Assembly (NCBI GenBank): GCA_947384055.1
Contig: CANDFO010000024.1
Span: forward strand, 1 to 31,972
Reading direction: 5' to 3'
DNA: 31,972 nucleotides
Source: an uncultured Flavonifractor sp.
GTDB lineage: Bacteria > Bacillota > Clostridia > Oscillospirales > Oscillospiraceae
Under the pieces are notes generated by a model, which worked only from the letters and a program-made list of their open reading frames with translations, was not told the DNA's origin and did not search any database. A program made the position numbers and the translations under genes. Positions 8,135-14,313 of this stretch are shown piece after piece. Positions within the stretch are counted from its first letter, which is position 1. Each line of letters begins with the position of its first letter.

Positions 8135-8169
8135 GGGGCAAGGCAGACCGGCATGGTCTGCTTTGCCCC
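8135..8169. repeat. 35-bp palindrome, left copy
   Basis: GGGGCAAGGCAGACC, loop GGCAT, then GGTCTGCTTTGCCCC. It is repeated in the same orientation at 8373-8407 with two base changes, both in the right arm. The two copies flank the multi-hairpin element at 8181-8369. Confidence 0.65.
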
Positions 8170-8180
8170 AGTCTATCGAA

Positions 8181-8369
8181 AGGCTTTCCTCACAGGAAGG
8201 CCTCGCAGAGTTTTGCCGCCCTCGGGCAGCAAAATAAAATCAAAATCCGTCATTTGCGAGGACATGCGCCTCGGAAATGACGCTTCTCGGCCTGCAAGTG
8301 TGCCCCAAAGGGTGCGCGCGGCAGGCCGTGTCCCTTTTGTCGAAAAAGGCCTCCGGCCTTTTTCGACAA
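8181..8369 (+). repeat. Multi-hairpin intergenic repeat element (copy A)
   Basis: Five stem-loops follow one another: 8181-8203 (AGGCTTTCC/GGAAGGCCT), 8211-8234 (TTTTGC...GCAAAA), 8249-8281 (GTCATTT and CGAGG paired with CCTCG and AAATGAC), 8288-8328 (CGGCCTGC/GCAGGCCG with an inner G-U rich stem closing on AAAG) and 8337-8369 (TTGTCGAAAAAGGCC/GGCCTTTTTCGACAA). A second copy with similar sequence from about 8191 to 8340 lies at 31814-31972. There is no credible ORF. With the rest of 7836-8435 this is a 600-base gap; the remainder holds only the promoter and the two 35-bp palindromes. It may be a mobile structured element or a non-coding RNA. Confidence 0.7.
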
Positions 8370-8372
8370 GCC

Positions 8373-8407
8373 GGGGCAAGGCAGACCGGCATGGTCCGCC
8401 TTGCCCC
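8373..8407 (-). terminator. 35-bp palindrome, right copy; probable 3' structure of spoIIID
   Basis: The same palindrome as 8135-8169, now 28 bases beyond the spoIIID stop on the minus strand. GGGGCAAGGCGGACC (minus strand) pairs with GGTCTGCCTTGCCCC. No clear U-run follows, but a second strong hairpin (8337-8369) comes next, so the pair probably ends spoIIID transcripts. Confidence 0.45.
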
Positions 8408-8435
8408 TTTTATGGCGGGCCGCTCCGTGCCCGGT

Positions 8436-8690
8436 CTATTCAGCGTCAGAGCCCTTATATTTCCGCCGGGTGGCGATACCGCCCCGGATATGCCGCTCCG
8501 CCTTATTTTCATCCAGCACATGCTTCACCTGCTGGTACAGGAGCTTATTAAAGGCGGGCAGACGCTCGCTGAGGTCCTTATGTACGGTAGATTTGCTGAT
8601 GCCGAACCGCTGGGCCGCACTGCGCACCGTCGCTTTGTTCTCTATGATGTAGAGCGCCAGCTGACAGGCGCGCTCCTCGATGTTCCCTTT
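8436..8690 (-). CDS. spoIIID: Sporulation transcriptional regulator SpoIIID
   Basis: The 84-residue product matches the SpoIIID family along its length: the helix-turn-helix TVRSAAQRFGISKSTVHKDL, then SERLP, and the basic C-terminal block ERHIRGGIATRRKYKG that contacts DNA. SpoIIID is a mother-cell DNA-binding protein acting on sigma-E and sigma-K genes during endospore formation. I chose TTG at 8690 because GGGGAG lies nine bases upstream and the protein then begins where known SpoIIID proteins begin. The longer frame from GTG 8723 has no ribosome site and adds an odd Cys-rich leader. Its presence marks the organism as a spore former. It follows the MBL-fold gene by about 95 bases. Confidence 0.93.
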   Translation of the reverse strand, partial: KGNIEERACQLALYIIENKATVRSAAQRFGISKSTVHKDLSERLPAFNKLLYQQVKHVLDENKAERHIRGGIATRRKYKGSDAE

Positions 8691-8730
8691 CAAACAGCAA
8701 CACTCCCCGCATGGTTTCTTCACTGGAAGA

Positions 8731-8738
8731 ATTATATG
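8731..8738 (-). promoter_or_regulatory. Possible sigma-E-type -10 element of spoIIID
   Basis: The minus strand reads CATATAAT about 40 bases before the TTG start, close to the sigma-E -10 consensus CATACAAT. It also contains a TATAAT. The upstream -35 region is unconvincing for either sigma factor. Confidence 0.25.
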
Positions 8739-8785
8739 CGGAAAGCGTCCGGGGCATTACCCGGTTTGCGGAAGGGAATATCCGA

Positions 8786-10384
8786 TCAGCGGTCCCACTT
8801 TTCGATGAGGGCGCGGAGCTGGTCGGCGAATTTGGCCAGGTCCTTGTTGGCGCCGCCCTTGTTGTGGGCAATGACCTCTATAAGCTTTTGTCCAACCTCC
8901 TCCAGACGCCGGTAAGCGGGGGAGCCGCTGCTGACAGCGGGAGCCGGCTTGGGCGCCAGGGAGATGCCCTCCGACAGCATCCGGTTTTCCAGCAGGTCGT
9001 AGACCTCCTCGTAGTTGGGAGCGTGGGCGGCAAAGCCGTGCTCCCGCAGAAGAGAAGCGTAATTCTCTGTGGATTCATAGCTTCCATGGACCACGAAGGT
9101 CTGCCGGGGCTTGGGCTGGTAGGTCTCCATCCACCGCAGCAGGCCGTCCCGGTCCGCGTGGGAGGACAGACCCTTAAAACGGACAATTTGGGCCCGCACC
9201 GCAATCTCCTCGCCGAAGAGCTTTACCGTCTCCACACCGTTGAGGATACGGCGGCCCAGACTTCCCTCCGCCTGATAGCCCACAAAGACCACGGCGCACT
9301 CTTCCCGCCAGAGGTTGTGTTTCAGATGGTGGCGCACACGGCCCGCGTCGCACATGCCGGAGGCGGAGATGATCACCTTGGGGGCGGGATCCTCGTTGAG
9401 GGCCTTGGACTCCTGGCTGCTCTCCACCACGTTCAGACCGGGGAACTGGAACAGCGCCCCGCCCTTTAAGGCTTCGATGGCCGCCTCATCCAGGTAGCCC
9501 CGCAGATCTCCGGAGAAAATCCGGGTGGCCTCTCCCGCCAGAGGCGAATCCACATAGACCTGGAAATTGGGGACGCTCCTAACCAGGGACTGCTCCTTCA
9601 TCTCCCGGATGAAGTACAGCAGCTCCTGGGTGCGGCCCACCGCGAAGGAGGGGATAATCACGTTTCCGCCCCGGCCCAGAACCTGGTCGATGATTTCGGC
9701 CAGTTCCTTGGTGTAGTTGGGGTTCTGCCCCACGTCATGGAGACGGTCGCCGTAGGTGCTCTCCGTCACCACATAGTCGGCCTGGGTGATGGGGTCCGGC
9801 TCCCGAATGATGGGCTGGAGCTTGTTGCCAATGTCCCCGGAAAAGACGATTTTTCGGGTCTCGCCCCCCTCGGTGAGCCACAGCTCTACGCAGGCCGACC
9901 CCAGCAGGTGCCCCGCGTCCACAAAACGGGCCTTGACTCCGTCCTCAATTTGCAGGCGGGTGCCGTATTCGCAGGTGACAATATGCTTGATGGCGTCCTC
10001 CGCGTCGGCTACCGTGTAGAGGGGCTCCACCGGCTCCTCTCCCGCCCGGCGGCCCTTTTGATTCATCCACTGGGCGTCGCTCTCCTGAATGTGGGCGGAA
10101 TCCCGCAGCATGATGGACAAGAGCTGTCCCGTCAGACGGGTGCAGTAGATATTGCCCGTAAACCCCTGCTTGACCAACAGGGGAATCCGTCCGGAGTGGT
10201 CAATGTGGGCATGGGTTACGACTACCGCGTCGATGTAGCCAGGATTGAAATCCAGTTCCTGGTTGTTCCGCTCGTCCCGCCCCTGCTGGAGACCGCAGTC
10301 AATGAGAATTTTCTTTCCCCCGCACTCCACACAGTGGCAGCTCCCTGTGACCGCCCGGGCCGCGCCGAAAAAGGTCAGTTTCAA
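8786..10384 (-). CDS. MBL-fold/beta-CASP RNA-metabolising metallohydrolase
   Basis: About 532 residues. The metallo-beta-lactamase metal motif THAHIDHSG is near residue 60, followed by DAGHLLGSA, FSGDIG and STYGDR. The beta-CASP region includes IPSFAVGRTQELL and ISASGMCDAGR. The closing motif GLSSHADRDGLLRW and FVVHGS complete the Zn site. This is the CPSF/YSH1-like bacterial branch of zinc nucleases, which cut or trim RNA in the cytoplasm. Family RNase activity is known for relatives; the target here is unknown. About 90 extra C-terminal residues end in a Lys/Ala-rich helix. I set the start at TTG 10384 with AAGGAGG eight bases upstream; GTG 10393 would abut that site. A near-consensus promoter lies just upstream. 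Confidence 0.92.
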   Translation of the reverse strand: MKLTFFGAARAVTGSCHCVECGGKKILIDCGLQQGRDERNNQELDFNPGYIDAVVVTHAHIDHSGRIPLLVKQGFTGNIYCTRLTGQLLSIMLRDSAHIQESDAQWMNQKGRRAGEEPVEPLYTVADAEDAIKHIVTCEYGTRLQIEDGVKARFVDAGHLLGSACVELWLTEGGETRKIVFSGDIGNKLQPIIREPDPITQADYVVTESTYGDRLHDVGQNPNYTKELAEIIDQVLGRGGNVIIPSFAVGRTQELLYFIREMKEQSLVRSVPNFQVYVDSPLAGEATRIFSGDLRGYLDEAAIEALKGGALFQFPGLNVVESSQESKALNEDPAPKVIISASGMCDAGRVRHHLKHNLWREECAVVFVGYQAEGSLGRRILNGVETVKLFGEEIAVRAQIVRFKGLSSHADRDGLLRWMETYQPKPRQTFVVHGSYESTENYASLLREHGFAAHAPNYEEVYDLLENRMLSEGISLAPKPAPAVSSGSPAYRRLEEVGQKLIEVIAHNKGGANKDLAKFADQLRALIEKWDR

Positions 10385-10438
10385 TCGGAGCACCTCCTTG
10401 TTTTATGTATACCGGTGAGTTGGACCTGTTATACATCC

Positions 10439-10467
10439 ATTGTACTCCCAAAACTCGCCGGTGTAAA
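10439..10467 (-). promoter_or_regulatory. Promoter of the MBL-fold gene
   Basis: Minus-strand TTTACA (10462-10467) and TACAAT (10439-10444) with a 17-base spacer, about 55 bases before the TTG start. Confidence 0.65.
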
Positions 10468-10563
10468 TAGTCGGTTTCCCACGGAAAGGGTCATTTTTGG
10501 AGTGAAAGGGTCTCTGCACACGCCGGGTCGATCAGCGCAGGCACATCCGCGGACGCGGGCCGC

Positions 10564-11454
10564 CTACAGGCTCAGCGCGACGATGCCGAGAAGGGCGGCA
10601 AGAATGCCCGCTGCGGTGTGTCTGTAAATTTTCTCATGCAGATGTACCGCGCTGAGCAGAATCAGCAGCACTAAAACAGCGCTGTTTTGGACGGGGTACA
10701 GGATAGAAGCGCTTACATAGCTGAGGAGGACAACCAAAAGATTCATTGCGGCGGTCAGGGCGGCGCCGCTTGCCAGAGCGTAACGCCAGCTCTTTGGCGT
10801 CAATTTGAACGCGGTTCTTATATGGGCCTTGCGGCCGGCCAATAAATAGACCAAAGATATTACCGCCATGGAAAGAAACACGGCGGAGACCATCTCGCAG
10901 CGCTGGCTGTTTCCCACCCACCGCTGCTGTGCGGCTATAATCGTGCTGTAGATGCCATTGGAAAAGAACAGCAGCGCAACCCAGCCGTAGTATCCCGTTT
11001 GAGTATTGTCCAGATGCAGTCCACGTAAATTCAAAAAAACAAAGGAACACAGCACGCAGACAATACCTATGTACTGCACCCAGGACAGGGTTACATTCCA
11101 CAGTAAACGCTCAAAGAGAAGGGGCAATAACACACAGCCGAACATGCCAATGACGGACTGAACAGCGTAAGGGCCGGTTTCCGCCGCCTGAATACAGCCA
11201 AGGTTATATAAGAACAGGACCGCGCCGGCAGAAACCCCGCAAAGCAGAGTGACAACGGAAAGTGATGATTTTAGACCGCCGGCAAAAAGGACGGTAAGGA
11301 AAAAGCCGGTAAGTCCCGTGATGATTGAGAAGACCAGCGCAGCCTGCATGGGCTCCTCACGGCAGGAATCGGCATACAGCTTGCTGGTATAGCTTCTTAT
11401 TGTGTACAGGATAATGTCCAGCGCGCTCAGCAATATCAGATACAGCGGCGTCAT
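10564..11454 (-). CDS. DMT-superfamily (EamA-like) permease
   Basis: About 296 residues forming ten hydrophobic helices in two repeats of five, the EamA/drug-metabolite transporter layout. A second-half segment ASILYPVQNSAVLVLLILLSAVHLHEKI resembles the conserved end of EamA repeats. The substrate (metabolite, amino acid or drug) cannot be read. The ATG at 11454 is preceded by AAAGGAG at eight-base spacing; the 16 extra residues of the longer frame would cover it. The gene lies 62 bases after the AraC-family regulator on the same strand, so the two probably share a transcript and the regulator may control this permease. Confidence 0.85.
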   Translation of the reverse strand: MTPLYLILLSALDIILYTIRSYTSKLYADSCREEPMQAALVFSIITGLTGFFLTVLFAGGLKSSLSVVTLLCGVSAGAVLFLYNLGCIQAAETGPYAVQSVIGMFGCVLLPLLFERLLWNVTLSWVQYIGIVCVLCSFVFLNLRGLHLDNTQTGYYGWVALLFFSNGIYSTIIAAQQRWVGNSQRCEMVSAVFLSMAVISLVYLLAGRKAHIRTAFKLTPKSWRYALASGAALTAAMNLLVVLLSYVSASILYPVQNSAVLVLLILLSAVHLHEKIYRHTAAGILAALLGIVALSL

Positions 11455-11516
11455 ACACAGCGCTCCTTTCTTCCGGTCAGAAATACTATAGCGCCGTTGC
11501 ATGGCTGAACACTATA

Positions 11517-12440
11517 TCAATTTTGCCCTGTTTTGGTCTTATCCCGCCAACCCTTGCGGTATTGCTTGGGTGTACAGCCGATTCGCCGAAGGAATGCCTT
11601 TCCAAAATAACTGCTGGTTCCAAAACCGCAGGCGTGGGAGATTTCCGTAATAGACAGCTTGTCTTTTGTCAAGAGCTGACAAGCCTCTTGCAGCCGGTAG
11701 CTTATAATATAATCTGTCGGCGTTGTATGCAGACAATCTCGGAATACCCGATAGCATTCGCGCTCGCTGATATATGCTGATTCCGCCAGTTCTTTTATCG
11801 TGATGGCACTTGGGTAGTGTTCCCGGACAAAGAGCATCATTGCTTTTATCGCTTCTACATTGAGGGGCCGCTTGCCGTCTGCACATGGGCTTAAACAGAA
11901 CATTTTATAAAGCAGAAGCCATATTTCCAGCAGAGCTCTTTCAATTTTGATTTCAAAGCCCACCTCGCTTTCCTCCAGGCAGAAAGCGCCGCGGATGAGC
12001 CGCAGCACGTGGGCCTGTTCCGGAACATCCTGAAACAATGGCAGTATTTCAAGCTGTGAATTGGCCAAAAGGGGGACAAAGTATCGCCGCTCCACCCGGC
12101 TGCCCTGCCGTCCTGACAAAAATGAAGGCTCAAAAATATGGAGCAGCTGTATATTCCGCTGCGCCGGGCTCAGCACCTTAGTCTTGTGAAGCACATTAGA
12201 ATTGACCATCCCTCCCGAGCCGGCAGGAAAAGAAATTTTTTCATTGGGAGTTTCGTATTCCAATATACCGCTTTCAATATAGAATAATTCAACCGGCCCA
12301 TGCCAATGCCAGGGCGCAAGAGGGGCCCCGTATTGATCCAGCTCTGCACGAGTCGCAATGTAGGGGAAATCTGTTGAGAATCCAGGCAGACGTTCTTCCT
12401 TTGTTCGGTTATTCAGTTCAATACCCTGTACATTTCGCAT
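11517..12440 (-). CDS. AraC-family transcriptional regulator with cupin sensor domain
   Basis: About 307 residues. The N-terminal half has a cupin-like ligand domain with WHWHGPVELFYIESG at about residues 46-60. The C-terminal 100 residues carry the double helix-turn-helix: ITIKELAESAYISERECYRVFRD and LSITEISHACGFGTSSYFGKAFLRRIGCTPKQYR, the latter matching the AraC signature closely. It would bind a small ligand and control a nearby promoter, most simply that of the DMT permease 62 bases downstream. The ATG at 12440 (weak GGGGGT upstream) begins a normal-length protein; the open frame continues to 12824 through a tRNA gene and cannot be coding there. Confidence 0.9.
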   Translation of the reverse strand: MRNVQGIELNNRTKEERLPGFSTDFPYIATRAELDQYGAPLAPWHWHGPVELFYIESGILEYETPNEKISFPAGSGGMVNSNVLHKTKVLSPAQRNIQLLHIFEPSFLSGRQGSRVERRYFVPLLANSQLEILPLFQDVPEQAHVLRLIRGAFCLEESEVGFEIKIERALLEIWLLLYKMFCLSPCADGKRPLNVEAIKAMMLFVREHYPSAITIKELAESAYISERECYRVFRDCLHTTPTDYIISYRLQEACQLLTKDKLSITEISHACGFGTSSYFGKAFLRRIGCTPKQYRKGWRDKTKTGQN

Positions 12441-12518
12441 AGCGACCCCCGTCGACAGACGTTCCGTTGAGCAATTATGATAGGCAATTAAAATTGAATG
12501 TTCAGGTTCTCGCTCAAG

Positions 12519-12606
12519 CCAAACCGGAGTCCGGCATAGCGGGTCCGGTTTGGAGAGGAGGAATAAGGGAGCGGAGCGGACAACGATTTTTGTAAAAAAT
12601 CGCCGG
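12519..12606. repeat. Compound hairpin repeat beside tRNA-Pro (copy 1)
   Basis: CCAAACCGGA (12519-12528) pairs with TCCGGTTTGG (12544-12553), followed by GAGAGGAG, about 20 variable bases, and CGATTTTT-GT-AAAAAATCG then CCG. The second copy is at 12677-12765. The two copies differ by paired changes in both stems. Confidence 0.5.
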
Positions 12607-12676
12607 AATGAGGTTGACTTTACACCGAGAATGCGACAAGCGGTTAAAACCGATTTTTCACAATTCTGCGCCAAAA

Positions 12677-12765
12677 CCAAACAGCAACCCAGTAAAGCGG
12701 TTGCGGTTTGGAGAGGAGCCGCGACAGAATGAGTGAGAGGTGACTTTTGCAAAAAGTCGCCGCGA
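12677..12765. repeat. Compound hairpin repeat beside tRNA-Pro (copy 2)
   Basis: CCAAACAGCAACC (12677-12689) pairs with GGTTGCGGTTTGG (12699-12711) with one A-G mismatch, followed by GAGAGGAG and GACTTTT-GC-AAAAAGTC (12742-12758) then GCCG. The end overlaps the tRNA terminator. Between the copies a small CGGTT/AACCG stem with ATTTTT occurs near 12640-12658; nothing else is visible there. Confidence 0.5.
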
Positions 12766-12789
12766 ACGATAGAACGTCCGCGGCGACTT
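12750..12789 (-). terminator. Intrinsic terminator of the tRNA-Pro gene
   Basis: Read on the minus strand, AAGTCGCCGCG (12789-12779) pairs perfectly with CGCGGCGACTT (12764-12754) and runs into a T-tract (12755-12751). It starts at the tRNA 3' end. Confidence 0.75.
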
Positions 12790-12865
12790 GGTCCGAGTGG
12801 CGGGATTTGAACCCACGGCCTCATGGTCCCGAACCATGCGCGCTACCAACTGCGCTACACCCGGA
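12789..12865 (-). tRNA. tRNA-Pro (anticodon CGG)
   Basis: The minus strand folds as a 77-base tRNA with encoded CCA. The acceptor stem TCCGGGT pairs with ACTCGGA, the D-arm reads GCGCAGTTGGTAGCGC, the anticodon stem CATGG/CCATG closes the loop TTCGGGA with CGG at 34-36, and the T-arm contains GGTTCAAATCC. It decodes CCG, a common codon at this GC content. A near-perfect promoter lies upstream and an intrinsic terminator directly downstream, so it is a single-gene unit diverging from rpmH. Confidence 0.97.
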
Positions 12866-12937
12866 TAGAAATGCGGGGGAAATGCCCGCTGAGACGGATA
12901 AACCATGCGGCTGCACGTTAAACAGCGGACTTTAACT

Positions 12938-12966
12938 ATTATAGTAGATTTGACATCAAATGTCAA
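12938..12966 (-). promoter_or_regulatory. Consensus promoter of tRNA-Pro
   Basis: Minus-strand TTGACA (12961-12966), 17-base spacer and TATAAT (12938-12943): a full consensus match, as expected for a stable-RNA gene. TTGACATCAAATGTCAA around it is an inverted repeat containing two overlapping -35-like words. Confidence 0.88.
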
Positions 12967-13002
12967 CCAAGAAAAAATTGCACTTTTACGCCCAAAACGG
13001 GG

Positions 13003-13032
13003 TTGACAGGACTTTTTGTCATGGGCTATAAT
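13003..13032 (+). promoter_or_regulatory. Promoter of the rpmH operon
   Basis: TTGACA (13003-13008) and TATAAT (13027-13032) with an 18-base spacer. The leader of about 130 bases to rpmH holds two clean stems: CAGCCGG/CCGGCTG (13098-13116) and GCGGAG-GAAG-CTCCGC (13126-13141). I saw no known riboswitch there. Confidence 0.85.
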
Positions 13033-13169
13033 AAAGGTTGCTGACCATTCCGCGGCAGACGTGGAGTGGAGCGGCGAGAGGTCTCATCAGACGACCGCAG
13101 CCGGGACAGCCGGCTGTTGTGGTGGGCGGAGGAAGCTCCGCTTGAATATCATACAGGAGGTGTACCAGT

Positions 13170-13304
13170 ATGGTCCGTACCTATCAGCCCAAGAAGCGCC
13201 AGCGCTCCAAGGAGCACGGATTCCGGAAGCGTATGCGCACTGCCAATGGCCGCAAGGTGCTTGCGCGCCGCCGCGCCAAGGGCCGCGCCCGTCTTACCCA
13301 TTGA
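13170..13304 (+). CDS. rpmH: 50S ribosomal protein L34
   Basis: A 44-residue, very basic protein beginning MVRTYQPKKRQRSKEHGFRK and ending RRRAKGRARLTH, the diagnostic L34 sequence at its normal length. It is a component of the large ribosomal subunit. ATG at 13170 follows CAGGAGG at normal spacing. It heads the conserved rpmH-rnpA-yidD-yidC-jag group. In most relatives rnpA follows within tens of bases; here the gap is 405 bases and contains a MITE-like element. dnaA, commonly on the other side, is not in the window; a tRNA gene is there instead. Confidence 0.97.
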   Translation: MVRTYQPKKRQRSKEHGFRKRMRTANGRKVLARRRAKGRARLTH

Positions 13305-13537
13305 TGCCGGGCCGTGTGGAACAGGAGAATCTGCTGGAGTTTCTTTTAGGCCGCGGGGCTCCGCTCCGGCGGGTTCTGCGCCGCCGCTCTGCGTAAAAGA
13401 AGCGCTGATTCAATTCCCGCGCGTATCTTCACGCCATGAATTCCAGCCGGCGCTCTACCAGGTCAGCGCCGGGCTGCGTCAGGAGCGCCTGCCTGCGCCG
13501 GCGTGCGGAAACCCGGGCAGGGACAGGAAACAGATTC

Positions 13538-13647
13538 TTAGGGCCTGTTTGATGTCGCAAATGTGCGCGGATTGACAGGGGGATTTTTGTCCTGAGGCAA
13601 AAGTCCGCTGCCAGGAGGCGCGGGGAGATGTTAAACAGACTCTTAGG
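13538..13647 (-). repeat. MITE-like inverted-repeat element, short copy, between rpmH and rnpA
   Basis: The ends TTAGGGCCTGTTTGATGTC (from 13538) and the reverse complement CTAAGAGTCTGTTTAACATC (to 13647) are imperfect terminal inverted repeats. Read on the minus strand the interior matches 16641-16808 at both sides (GGCAGCGG...CTTTT; GACAAAAATCCC; GCACATTTGC) but lacks about 45-50 central bases. The other part of the gap (13305-13537) shows no gene, only GC-rich sequence with short inverted repeats. Confidence 0.6.
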
Positions 13648-13709
13648 GGCGGGGGAGCTTTTCCCACCGCCCCTGCACAGCATATGGAGCAAAAAGGGGA
13701 AGCCAGATT

Positions 13710-14063
13710 GTGAAATACACCGTATCCCTCAAGGAAAACCGCCAGTTCCGCCGTCTCTACGGCAAGGGCAGACATGCCGTTTCTCCTGTCCTGGCGCTCT
13801 ACTGCCGGAAAAACCGGCTGGCATACAGCCGGCTGGGTATTACTGTGAGCACGAAGGTGGGCAAGGCCGTGCGCCGTAACCGGACCCGCCGCCGCATCCG
13901 GGAGGCATACCGCATCCATGAGGGGCAGTTCCTGCCCGGCTACGACCTGGTGGCGGTGGCCCGGGTGCGGGCGGGCCACACCCGTTTCCGGGAGATTGAG
14001 CGGAGTCTTTTGCAGACAGCGGACAAGCTGGGTCTCCTGCGGAAGGAGGCGGGGCAGGGATGA
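13710..14063 (+). CDS. rnpA: Ribonuclease P protein component
   Basis: A 117-residue basic protein that joins the catalytic RNA (rnpB, not in this window) to cut 5' leaders from pre-tRNAs. It begins MKYTVSLKENRQFRRLYGKG and holds the family motif RNRTRRRIREAYR within GKAVRRNRTRRRIREAYR. The start is GTG at 13710 with AAAGGGGA upstream. Its last four bases overlap yidD, implying coupled translation. The upstream gap to rpmH is unusually long because of an inserted repeat. Confidence 0.95.
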   Translation: MKYTVSLKENRQFRRLYGKGRHAVSPVLALYCRKNRLAYSRLGITVSTKVGKAVRRNRTRRRIREAYRIHEGQFLPGYDLVAVARVRAGHTRFREIERSLLQTADKLGLLRKEAGQG

Positions 14064-14278
14064 AATACCTGCTGACCGCCTTGATCCGGGGTTATCGTAC
14101 CTATATCTCCCCTGCCCGGCCCCCCTGCTGCCGCTTTATTCCCACCTGCTCGGCCTACGCGCTGGAGGCGGTGGAGAAATACGGCGCATGGAAGGGCGGC
14201 CGACTGGCCCTGCTGCGCATTCTGAAATGTCACCCGTTCCACCGGCAGACCAGCATCGAGTATGACCCCGTCCCCTGA
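14060..14278 (+). CDS. yidD: Membrane protein insertion efficiency factor YidD
   Basis: This 72-residue protein carries the YidD hallmarks: IRGYRTYISPARPPCCRFIPTCSAYALEAVEKYG and the closing LLRILKCHPFH. The conserved cysteines and the YIS-P-CRF-PTCS pattern are intact. YidD is a small membrane-associated factor that helps YidC insert inner-membrane proteins. The ATG at 14060 overlaps the rnpA stop by four bases; yidC follows 35 bases after. Confidence 0.95.
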   Translation: MKYLLTALIRGYRTYISPARPPCCRFIPTCSAYALEAVEKYGAWKGGRLALLRILKCHPFHRQTSIEYDPVP

Positions 14279-14313
14279 TCCGGGGGACCACAAATGAACT
14301 TGGAGGCGCGTAA

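Noticed and set aside
8181..8369. CRISPR array
   Set aside because: The stems differ in sequence from one another and are not regularly spaced identical repeats.
8691..8723. Cys-rich N-terminal extension of SpoIIID (CGECCC)
   Set aside because: It contains the GGGGAG ribosome site of the downstream TTG start and has no counterpart in known SpoIIID proteins.
12441..12824. N-terminal extension of the AraC regulator frame
   Set aside because: The extension runs through the hairpin repeats and part of a tRNA gene. The ATG at 12440 gives a normal-length protein.
12866..13709. Replication origin next to rpmH
   Set aside because: oriC often lies near rpmH/dnaA, but I found no cluster of DnaA boxes (TTATNCACA) and no dnaA gene; the region is explained by two promoters, a leader and a repeat.
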